Positions 1 to 12,500 of a stretch of 64,000 nt of DNA are shown here, in pieces. The stretch covers positions 17,317,837 to 17,381,836 of the forward strand of contig NC_087073.1 in assembly GCF_026151205.1 (NCBI RefSeq), read 5' to 3'. Below the pieces are notes generated by a model, which was not told where the DNA came from, did not search any database, and saw nothing but the letters and a program-made list of their open reading frames with translations. The position numbers and the translations under genes are program-made. This DNA comes from Bolinopsis microptera (lineage: Eukaryota; Ctenophora; Tentaculata; Lobata; Bolinopsidae). Within the stretch, counting starts at the first letter, position 1. Every line of letters begins with the position of its first letter.

Positions 1-451
1 AAATGCGCTAGGAATGGTTAGATACAGGCATATAGGGACGTGGAGAGTGGGTAGACGGGTCGAGATGTAGCAAGAACCACCATCAGGGATTGTGTCGATA
101 ATAAAATTGTATTTTGTGACGATGATTAAAGTTTAACCATGAGTGTTTCAAACTTTTATATTGCGAACTGCTGTTGTTTGTGAATAACTTTACAAACACA
201 GCAGGTACTGATTAAAATAGCTTACATTAGCACTACATTCTACAAGATCGTTTCCTAAGGAGTCAAGTTTTCAGTCGTAATGATTTAATGAGCTCTCACG
301 TGCAATTGTTTTGATAACGCAGTTTAAAGTTATGAGAAATATGCGCATTGCACACTGCACTGAAAAGGAATATCCAGATGTGTCTCGCTTATGTTACACA
401 AAATATTAAATATCTAATTTGATTAGTAATAATATATAAAACAAAAGAACA

Positions 452-480
452 AAACAAAATACCTTCTTATCGAAAGTGAA
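452..480 (-). repeat. Second copy of the PIKFYVE exon 10 donor segment
   Basis: About 28 bases spanning the 3' end of exon 10 and its donor (copy at 533-559) recur about 79 bases further into the intron. The repeat contains the codons for FTFDKK followed by the same GGTATTTTG/C donor context. It is a short local duplication. Whether the second donor is ever used cannot be told from sequence. The rest of 1-541 shows nothing recognisable. Confidence 0.7.
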
Positions 481-541
481 AGGTATTTGAATACAACTAA
501 AAGTTAAATGAGAATTATGCCTATAAAACAAAAGAAAATAC

Positions 542-3500
542 CTTCTTATCGAAAGTGAATTTCCTGATGTAGTCGATGATGCCGATAACAATGCGATCCC
601 CGCACATGCCCACTAGTAACGAATAGTCGATTATAGACTGGGCGGCAAGGAAGGCAGTGTCACAGTTAACCGCCTCACGTAGGAATGTTTTGGAGTGGGG
701 ACGGAGGTAGACTGGGTTATCAACTATGTGGTGCAAATAGTTCTCGTCTAAAAGCACCTCGTCAGCTTCTTCTGCTAGCCTGTTTCTTACACTCCCCTGG
801 AGAGAGAGAAGGGTCAGTTAGTTAAGTATAGTAGACTCTTATTTACTGTGGAGGTTTAGGGAAAGGAGAAAACATGCCCATAGTAAATCGGGTTTAGCAG
901 TTAATCGGGGCGCGGTAAATCGGGTTTTACTGTATTTCTCGTATCGCGTCAAAGTGGATCTGCCTAAACGATGAACACTAGGATCTAAAAGTTTCTTAGG
1001 TAAAACTGAAAGTAATAGGGTGTGAAATGGAAGTCAAGGATATACTGATATGCAATCCGATTCGGAAATGTAAATGTTCCTAGATAATAGCATTTACAGG
1101 AACAAATCGGATCTTCTGGCGGAAACTGTACATCTTGTAGCGTGACTCTAGATCTTTGCACGTATGACCGGCCTTAGTTACAGGATACTCAGGTTTATCG
1201 GCTCTTTGTTAAGTAGGTAGGAATAGTTCACAATAGTTTAGAGACCATGATACCTCACTTAGCTAGCTACTAAAATCATACGCACTTTTAAACGATACGC
1301 TCTATGCTGCGTACAAATGCTTAGTTGTGATCGTACTGTAAAACACAATTATACTGAGAAAATTTACGGATTAGTAGCGATACGAGATTCACTGTGAAGC
1401 AAACGGACCGTTTTAGAATTTAAGTCATATTTAAAATGTAGTTAAAAACAATGTCACTACGAACCTTGGTGCATATAAATTAAAGATATTGTAATCAAGC
1501 CTTTGGCAAGCGCTACGAATAAATCGAGAAAACGGCTACTTACTTTTTGATCATTTTCAAATTGACGATTAAAAGTAATTAGGTTTAACAGGTTTAAAGG
1601 TTTAGCAACAGAAAAGAACTACAACTGACCTTTAGATCGTAGACAGCAGTAGGGGTAACACCATAGAATATGTTCTCCATAATAATAACATCCTGCTTCA
1701 TACTGATCCCACTGTAGGTGTTATTGAAGCCCACAGTACACGCACCTATTATCTTAGCCAGCAAGGTGGGTCTCTTATCAATACTGTCCGTCACGTACTC
1801 GACATAGTTAGGCATGAACATCAGCAGGGCCTGCAGCTCCAGACGGGACATCTCCTTTATAACCCATCTATCATCTTGTGTTTTACTGAAAGCTAGCCCT
1901 GATTTGCCGCCTTTAGCGCGCCATTTGTTGCAGTATGAGAGAGAGTGGATAAAGTCGTTGAGAGCTTCTCCGGGCATTAGCAGGTTACGGAGCTTGTCAA
2001 ACTCAGCCGCGAAGTAGATCTGAAATTAGAGATATTTTGTGTCTGGTATATTCTATCGACTCAACCTGAGATTACACTTATCTTAGATTACACCCACCCA
2101 TAATATTGATTGTACAGATTTTATAGACAGAGAATGTCTATATTGTGATTTAAGCCTAATATCAGATTCACTATGATGACGTGGCTCATTGAAATAGGAA
2201 CCTGGATTGTTGTACATTATATAAAGCGAAAGCTCATTACATATTAAATAATACTGATATCGGGAATGTTTTCAGAGGATTGCCTTATAATTAAATAATC
2301 TATGGCTATTATATTGAGTCCATTGTATAATACAATGGCCGTTGTGTGATCGCTCGTTCCTTGATAAGTTAAAGGCTTAAGAAGAATAAATTTTCGTCGA
2401 GGACCGCTGTGAATATTAAATTATGTATAATATATAAATTATAAGAGTTGTGATTTATACTTATTATATATAGATTTATAATTATAAGAATGATGAGAAT
2501 TATAAGAATATAAATTATAAGTACATGATATTGAAATGTTAACATGTGATTATGTAATTATGTAATTATAATTGTAAAGAGGTTGATGCCCTTAAAAAAC
2601 TGTTGATGCCCTTAAAAAACTCAAGAATCACAAAAGTCCAGGAGTGGATGGTATCACCAACGAGCAACTTAAGTATGGACAGGATGGGTTGGTTGATCAA
2701 CTAGTTGTGTTGTTCAAGAAAGTGTGGGAAGATGAGAAGATTCCTGAGGATTGGTCCAAAGGTGTTATTATCATCGTTGGAAAGAAGGGTGACACCTCTC
2801 ATTGCGCTAACAACAGAGGCATAACATTAAGATCCACAGCCTCGAAGCTCCTTCAGATGATACTCCTGCGGAGACTTAGCATTGGCATGGAAAAATTTCT
2901 CCGGGAGAATCAAAGTGGTTTTAGACAGAATCGCTCATGTATTGACCAGGTTTATTCACTCCGCTGTATTATACACCAATGTATTGAGTATAATATCCCT
3001 CTGTATATTAATTTTGTTGATTTCAAAGCAGCTTTTGATTCGATTGACAGGCAGTTCATTTGGAGAAGTATGCAGCACTACGGCCTACCTGACAAGTACA
3101 TTAGAATCATGAAGGCGTTCTTTACTCACACAGTTAGTGCTGTTAGGGTCAATGGAGAGGTAACAGGTTGGTTTGATGTCAACTCGGGAACTGGGCAAGG
3201 TGATATACAGGGACCACCAGGCCAGTCTTCAACTTTTGTTTGAATTTTTCAGCATACCTTATGGAACTAAACAAGGTCATTAGTAAGGGGGCTTTATTAC
3301 AGCTGCCAGCCCCCGGGGTAGAAGAGAAACATCTCTTGGACACTGATTACGCTGATGACATGGCCATGTTAGATAACTCAAAAGAAGGGCTGCAGGAAAC
3401 CACTGACCTTCTCTGCAAATACAGTGCCTATGCGGGTTTGAAGATTAATGCTGGCAAAACACAGAGCATGGTTGTCAGTAAAAGTGCTTCGCAGAGGCCG

Positions 3501-6500
3501 TATTCTAAAGACGACACCAGTGTGGAAGGTCTCCCAATACAGCAGGTCAGCAGTTTCACTTACTTGGGTGCTATCATCAGTGGGAATGGAACAATTGACA
3601 AAGAATTATCAGCTCGAATTCAAAAAGCCTCTGGGGCATTCTATCAGCTTAGCAGTATATGGTACAGTCGTAACATCAAAACACCAACTAAAATAAGGAT
3701 ATACAAAGCGGCTGTCCTCACTATACTGCTATATGGAAGTGAGGTATGGAATACCACTCAGACGCAGATGAAAAGATTCGAGGTGTTCCATCATAGATGT
3801 CTGAGAAGAATCCTGAAAATCAAATGGTTTTATCACGTATCTAATGCTGACGTACTTAAGCGGGCTAACATCGCCCCTGTTGATACTTTCGTACGAGCAG
3901 CTAGGCTCCGATGGTTTGGCCATGTGGTGAGGATGCCAGAAGAAAGAATACCCAAATATCTTCTGCACTGGATCCCAAAGCATGGTAAAAGATCAAGAGG
4001 CAGACCTCGGAAAAACTGGTTGTCATGCGTCCGGGAGGATGCAGCAATCTTCACAGGTGTCGATAACATCACAATAGAAGATGCAGAACAACAAGCTACA
4101 GACAGGGTTCACTGGAGAGGTCTAATATACCGGAGAAAGGAGTTACTATGTGGTGCAGGCCACTCCAACGACTAGGAGGAGACCTTTTCAAGTACAAGTA
4201 AAGAGGTTTCATGAGGTAGTCACGAGACAGACAAACGATAATAGCGCAAAAAGTGATAGAAGTGATATAATGCGGTTAGCTCCGCAGTATCTAGAGTGTG
4301 TGATCATAAACAGGTACTCATGACTTTGGCGGTATAAGACAGGAACCGGAATGTGAGATCATGTCATGTTGACCGTTATCCAGCAGGTTAATCATGAGAT
4401 CCTAAAGTCCTAATAAAAGTAAATCACAGCTACGACTACATTTGTTGAAGTAAAATGAGTGACACGATGCAAGGCAGATTATAGTCCTCGTGTTATTCAG
4501 GTACGTGTGTAAACTACCCAGGTGAACCAATATATATCTCTATGTGTACACAGTACGTACGCGTTACGTGTGTGCTATTCAATTGTTTATGACTAGTGAA
4601 GCTTGAATCTCAATACACAATAACAACATTTTTATGTAATAGTAAATTAACCGCTGATTTATTGGATTCCAGTAGAATAATTCAATTCTATATAATATTA
4701 ATTTACGTTATAGTATAATAATAACGTATATATATATAATAATACTTTATTATATTATGATAAATTTCAGTATTCAACGCAGGGCCTAACATTGCCCAAC
4801 AGGTCCCTGATAAGCAGGTCAGTAATCCAGAGGGTCAGTACCAAAGTTGAGTAATCACATACATACCACACACTCTACACAAACACTAGGTGGAGCGTGA
4901 AGGATGAACTCAAACGTAATTCAATAGTCATGCTTGTTAAAATACCATCATGTATAATAGTTTGTGAGATAACTTCTCAGCGCAGTGGATTGCTGGTTTA
5001 CTAAATGTTAATTCACAAAAGCACGCACGGCAAAATGTATTTTGTATAAGCTTCCACACACAGCACATTTTACTGGTTCAACACGTGAATATAATATGTC
5101 TACTGTGAAGTTATTAAATTCAGATTACTGAGGACTTTAAAATTACTTAGGACAAGATTACTTACTAGGACATCAAGAGTATGATAACAGATAATATTTA
5201 ATTTTGTCATGGAGACTATTGTAGTTGCAATAGCATTATATTTCACTGCATCCTAATACCAATATTGAATTATTAAGATGCCGTTAAAACGCTTTAAATA
5301 TTAAAATAAAAGATTATATTGTAAGTTTGTAATATCTAGGAAATAACCACTCCTACCTTGCAGAAGAACTTTGTGGGTCCATCCTGGAAGTCCACATCAA
5401 TGTGATTAGACTTATTAATAACACACTCCTCCCCCAACATGTGATCAGCACTCTTCTGTCTCCTGTGGGACAAGTGACCGGGTAGTGAGGAAGGTTTGTT
5501 GCTGTGATCACTGCTGCTGTGTTCTCCTGATCCGTTACTCGTTACTGTCAGCCAGTGTCCCACCTTATCCTCAACTTCAGGAATGTTAGCGGAGTAAGAC
5601 TTAGCGTGAGATGTCTTCCTGGAGCTGGAGCTGCTGCCGGTTTTGGTAACCAGCTCCTGGTCCGGGAGGTTTAGAGTTGTGTTGCCTGGTTTGAGGAGTT
5701 GGAGCTTGGCACGGTATTGTTCACAGGAGAGCGCGTACGCTATGATGCTGGTGAAGTGCTTCTCGTTTACAAGGACTGTGGGGCGGGATCCTCCTGTTAG
5801 ATGGTGGTGTTCTTCTATTGGGAACAGCGGCTGAGAGAGGACAAGTGTGTTAGTGTGTTGGTTATTATTTTAGATTAAAACTAAAATTAGATTACATCCT
5901 AATGTGTACATCGTTTACTCAATAGTTAATACTTGTTACTAAAACTGCTGTCGTACACACCGACGGTGCTTGATAAAATCAAAATTGTACAATATAAATA
6001 ATAACAATAATTTACCTCGATTTTCTTGTAGGTGTCAGTGAGAGCCTTGAACAGTTTCCTAGTACCAGATGCCATCTTACTAAACCTACTCTCCGGGTGC
6101 TTCAGATCGTCCACCTTTGTATCACACAACTTCTCTGACATCCCACCATTTCCGTGCTCTTCGATCTTCTCCGAGCTCAACAAGTCATCCAATGACCTGT
6201 GCAGGGACCTGCGCCCATGCTTACTGCATGACGTCTTAGTTAAAGTAACACTGTTCCTTAAGTCCAGATACCCGTCAGACCGTACACGCCGATGTGATTT
6301 GCAAGCTTTATCAGGGATTTTAGGAGACATTGTAGCGGTGGATGAATCATCAGGCGTACCACTGAGTAGCTCCGAGGAGGCGTAAACATGGGGTTTCACC
6401 TTGGGTTTACGTTTAATATCAGCTAGGTACTTATTCCAGGTGTCTATACAGAACACTAGCTCGCTTTGTAGTCTGTATATCGATCTGCGGATCTCTATCG

Positions 6501-9500
6501 GAGATTTAGAGGGGTTGGTGGTGATCTCAGTCATTTTCTGACGGAAAGTCGTGTCTTCTGTTGCTAGTTTGGTTCGGGATTCTTTTATTGTGTTCTCTTC
6601 TAATCCTGTGAACGCCTCTAACTTCTCGTTGACTGCCTGAAAGTGTATTTATGTAATTTGACACGTGACTCACGCTGCACAGTGAGTTATTACTGCAACT
6701 GTGTTACAATTTTCAAAGAAAAGCTACAAAATACGTGAGGATTTGGCCAAATGAACATCTCATCGTCATAATGCGTAGGAAATGAAACATTTACATGAAA
6801 TTTGATACGCAGACATAAGTGTAAGCCATTAAAAGCGATATCATTACAAATTCTGATTGAAGTCTGCACAATGTCTGCACAACTAATGATAAGATAATTA
6901 CACAGGCCTACAACTCTTCAGGTCCGCTGATTGTTTAAGAGACCATAAAGTAATTGATTAAGATAAAACACAGGACATACCTTGAGCGCAGTGTTTATCT
7001 TGGTGACTGTCTCGTTGAGTAAGACCCCATTAGACACATTTATATCAGTAAACTTATCCTCAAAGTTGTACCTGGAGAACAGAGGTGCCACCTCAGCAAT
7101 CCTGATATCATTGCGAGTAAAGCACGCCACGATGTTCCCCAAAGCGAAGAAGTTAGTGTGGTACCGGTGGTAGGAGTGCGGGCACGGTGATCTAACATAC
7201 AGACAGTTCTCGTAGAACTTCAGCTCCAGGAACTTTGCGAAGGAGTAGTTCCAGGTTTCCTTGGATACAATGCTGATCTCTGACATGTGGAGACACTTGG
7301 TGCAGACACTCCACATGATGGGTGTGTTGCTAACACTCTCTATAACAGAGGACAGCTTGCTCATCTTCAGGTTCACGCTCTGTCCGTTGTGGACAAACCT
7401 CCGTTCGTGGTCCACAATGTCAGTTTTACAGCACTGTTCCGGGCATTGGTACGTGCTCTGGTAACAGTAATCTCTCAGGAACAGACCCAGAGTCAGATCG
7501 TTCTTACCGTAGAACTGCATGCTGAGAGACCATGGGCTGATACAGGGGTGGGGATGGTTGAAAGATTTGATGGATAGAGACGAAAACAGAACAAGGAGTT
7601 TCTGGTGATGATAGAAATCAAGACAGTCAATGTCTTTCCCCTTCAAGTTCTGCTCGAATCTGGTTTGTATTCGGTAGGGTGCCTCTGGGTGGCACTCTTC
7701 TCCAATGATAGAACCATTCGTGCTCCTGTCCTCGTCCTTCTCAAACTCCCAATAACCAAAGGCCCTGTAAAACGCCAGATCATCAACAGAGCACGACGTG
7801 ATAACTTGTCTTGTTGGAGATAAAGACTTGCCGTGGTCCGTGTCCCCATTTGTGTGAGCTTCTGCTCCGTTCAGAGGGTCAATCAACTTGGAGGGGTCGG
7901 GTGTGAGTAGCTGAGAACTGAAGTAGATGAGATCGTCAAAATACAGTCGAGTAGGACACTTGTTACCGACCTCAGTGCACAAGTAAGGTACTGAGGGCCT
8001 ACAAAACGGAGTGATGGAGAACAGGGTGTTGTGAACCATGTCCTCCAAAGCTTTGTCTGCTTCAGTCACTGCCAAGGATCCAGGTAAGGAGCCGTCCTCT
8101 GATATGTCGTCATGGTCCATGATAGACATCTTGCTGTTTGAAGGACTAAGTCCCAACAGAGTCTCACTTTTAACACTCAACTCACTAACCCCGCTTAGAG
8201 AAAGAGGATTGTTAATGTTCACACTCAACTCACTAACCCCGCTTAGAGAATGAGGATTGTTAATGTTCACACTCAACTCACTAACCCCGCTTAGAGAATG
8301 AGGATTGTTAATGTTCGCACTTAACTCGCTCAGAGATTGAGGAGAATCAGGGACAAGTGACAGACAGGGACTAGTGTGACCGTTTGTATTTGTGTTGGAG
8401 TGACTGATGAAGGTTGGGGCTTCAGATACTTGGCTGTTGGATCTCATGTCAAAGTTTGGTCCTCTCCAGTGGAGTTTACACTTTTTTAGGTAGTTGAACT
8501 CTAGCCTGCGATTGTATAATGCGTACAAGTAAAACATCGCGACCTTCTTTACCTTTTTAAGGACAAGCTTGCTTTCACCAAACAGAAGGATGGTCTTGGT
8601 TAAATGTCGATCACAACCGTTGAAGAATAGCAAGGGCTTGTTAGCGCCGCAGAACCCTCTCATAAAGTCAGCTCGGAAGTCTTTGCAGTGCCCAAGTTTG
8701 TTCTTCGATGATTCGCTAGCATCATCCGAGTTAGTGATAAAGGTAACATTTTCAAGGTTCTGTATAATGTCACCCTGGGTACTCCGGGCTATCTTCTCTA
8801 TCTGGCCTTGCTTCAAATTCAGGATTAAAGTTATTCCTTTGTTCAATAGCTCATCTTTCGCTATCTGCGACACAGACTTTTCAACGATCAAGACGTCCGG
8901 TTCAAAAGAAGCAACTCGACTGATAACTTTAGTCAGGAATTCTTTCTCTTGAAGGAAGACTGGGTTAAGTGAGGTCAGCTTGTTAAGAACACGCTGGTAT
9001 GATATTGAGCCGTTTAGTAACATTATTTTTGGATTAGTTATATGGCTCTGCATTTTTTTATGAGCAATAGTCTTAGTACAAACATATCCATCCAGGATGC
9101 ATGAATCCTCAGGGTCACCAAGCAGTTTCTTGAACTTGACATATTTCCTTATATCCATAGAGTCTCCATTCATTGGATTTGGAGTGACATCATTAGCAGC
9201 TTCACCCACCACCTTTCTGAGAATGGAACGCCAAGAAGTCGATATGTGTTCCTTATCGATCAAGGTGTCCAGAACGGCGTCCATGTGGTCCTCGTAGATA
9301 TTGTTGAGGCCTCTAATTCGGTGGTCTACACGATCCAAGTTTGGTAGATCAAGATCAGGAATTTCTCCAAATGGTGGAATGTTGAGATTTGGGTTGGGAC
9401 TCTTTTCTTGCTTGATGCAGCGATTTAGGATTTCGATACCAAAACTCTCAGCATTTTTCAGCTGATCAGATTCGGCGTGCTGATCGCTCTTCAAATACAT

Positions 9501-12500
9501 TTTAGCAGTGCAATTCATGGAATCTATCATCCGATTCAGCTCCATCCCCATCGTATCATCAAGACTCTGCGAGGTATTCAGGGTCGCATCAGAGCTTTGC
9601 CAATACTCTTCATCAAGATCTTTGTCGACATCAACATGAACGAAAGAAGCAGTACTTGTGTGTATGTCAAAAGCTTGACTACTGGCCTTTGCTTCTTGAA
9701 TCATCCGGTGTATCCAGTTAGTAGAGTTCTTCTCTGGTTCCCTCTTAATCTGCTCATACAACATAACCGTGTTCTCGTTGTAATCATCCTTAGGTCCGAT
9801 CTTGAAGATAGATTTAGCAGGATTAACTGGCTCGAGTCTGTTCGTTTCTATCCAATCAGCCAGCATAGCACCAGCGTCCTCTGGCTTCTGGAGATGCTGA
9901 GAGAGCCAAGTGAGGATGTCAGCCTCGTGGAACGACTCTGAGGTGTACCGGAGACGGTACCAGGAGGGTTGGACTGGTACCGTGGAGCTGGGAGATCGGA
10001 ACAAGCTCCACATAAAGTGGAGGTTTATCTTCTGTACATCCTCCTCTTTCAGCTCCTCCTGAGAATTGTTTCTTTGTCAGTTTGTGTGTTTCTCACAGTC
10101 AGAAGGAGCAATAATAGATTCTATGGGAGCCGGGAGGACTGAGTCATTGTTATATTTGTTTTATGGTTACAGCTACCAGCTAATATATTTGGGTTCCATA
10201 AAATTCCATAAATATATATGACAGTAGATATTGCATGCCAGACATGGGCCATGGCTTCAGTTTTGCTTACGCATTACTACTAAGATCATAATTTAAAAAT
10301 GCAAAACTATCCTGCTTTTGTTTTGAAGAAATGTTTTTATCTTTAATCTATAGTCTATAGACCTGCATACCGTAATTCAAATAGTAGCTACTTCTAACCT
10401 GCAAGAAATCACTAAAGGGATCAGCGAGAGGGGAATCTGGTTCACTGGTCCTATCTACAGTAGGAGAAGAGAAGATAAGTCCCTTAGTTGTGTTTGATCT
10501 CTTTCTCTCTACCTTCTGATGTTTAGACTTAGACTGAAGACAATACTTACACACCCTTAGTTGAACCTGAAACAGAGATACTGTTAAGTTAAGATACTGT
10601 TACTAAGGTACTGAACTTACTAATACTAAGGTACTGTTACTAAGGTACTGTTACTAATACTAAGGTACTGTTACTAATACTAAGGTAGTGTTACTAAGGT
10701 ACTATTACTAATACTAAGGTACTGTTACTAAGGTACTGTTACTAATACTAAGGTACTGTTACTAAGGTACTTCTACTAATACAAAGGTACTGTTACTAAG
10801 GTACTGTTATTAATGCTAAGGTACTGTTACTAAGGTACTGTTACTAATACTAAGGTACTGTTACTAAGGTACTGTTAATAATACTAAGGTAGTGTTACTA
10901 AGGTACTTTTACTAATACTAAGGTACTGTTACTAAGGTATTGTTACTAATACTAAGGTAGTGTTACTAAGGTACTGTTACTAATACTAAGGTACTGTTAC
11001 TAAGGTACTGTTACTAATACTAAGGTACTGTTACTAAGGTACTGTTACTAATACTAAGGTACTGTTACTAAGGTACTGTTACTAATACTAAGGTAGTGTT
11101 ACTAAGGTACTGTTACTATTACTAAGGTACTGTTACTAAGGTACTTTTACTAATACTAAGGTACTGTTACTAAGGTACTGTTACTAATACTAAGGTAGTG
11201 TTACTAAGGTACTGTTACTAATACTAAGGTACTGTTACTAAGGTACTGTTACTAATACTAAGGTAGTGTTACTAAGGTACTGACTACTGTTACTAAGGTA
11301 CTGTTACTAAGGTACTGTTACTAATACTAAGGTACTGTTACTAAGGTACTGTTACTAATACTAAGGTACTGTTACTAAGGTACTGTTACTAAGGTACTGT
11401 TACTAATACTAAGGTACTGTTACTAAGGTACTGTTACTATTACTAAGGTACTGTTACTAAGGTACTGTTACTAATACTAAGGTACTGTTACTAAGGTACT
11501 GTTACTAATACTAAGGTACTGTTACTAAGGTACTGTTACTAATACTAAGGTACTGTTACTAAGGTACTGTTACTAATACTAAGGTACTGTTACTAAGGTA
11601 GTAAAATACCTTAACTCTCTGAAAGAGATACTCTTATAAGAGCCCCCTGTAACCCAACGTCATGCCTATATTTGGGACGAGTGAGGTGTATTGGTTTCGT
11701 TACACCGCGCCCTAATTACATCTGGGTAATATTAGAGCGTGCTTCTGAGCACACTTGTACGGAACAGCTGGGTAGCAAGCTCTGAACCTCACCAGGTACA
11801 GAAGGGGACTGGGGAGCTGGAGAGGAGTAGTACTTCATAGGGGCAGCTGGGTCGGAGGGGGTATTATGAATTATCGTCATAGAGCTGGTACAGTGGTGTA
11901 TTGCAGTATTGCGTAATATTACACGTATTGATACACAAATATTAGGAATATTTGTATATATCAAACGGTATATGCGACTCTGTATAAAACCTGTAACTAG
12001 TGTCTAAAAATAAACGTTTATTAACAATAATGTAGTGTTCTAAATTAAATTAACATTATATAAATTCACAAACCTCTGCATCACCATATCCCGCTATCTT
12101 TCCGCTTATAACGTCGCTACAGCAGTCATAGCAGAAGATCTGACCACAAAGTCTGCAATGATGTCGTCGTTTGAAGGTAGTGAAGAGAGTACTACACTCG
12201 TAACACTCCTGTAGATAATACAGCTTGTTAATTAATTAGCTTATTAGTTAATTAGCTTGTTAATGTGCTTATAATAGTGTTAGTGAACCCTACTATAAAG
12301 TGAGTTGTACCTCCTATACAGCTATACGGTGCTATCTAATATAAGGTAATATTGTAAGTGTTATTGTTGTACAGTATGTTATTGTGTGGACGTGGCAACA
12401 CGTCTAGTTATAGGTTATCTTGTTTGAAATCAGACCGACGGCCTTGTTACACTAGTTTCATTAAATAAGGTTATAAGGCCCCAGGCTGCCATTTGGTTAA

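Noticed and set aside
1..541. The missing last PIKFYVE kinase exon
   Set aside because: I looked on the minus strand for the conserved GGQGKMPTVVSP-type block and found nothing similar. It must lie beyond the window.
10571..11610. CRISPR-like array
   Set aside because: Units are contiguous without unique spacers, and the context is an animal intron. It is a minisatellite.
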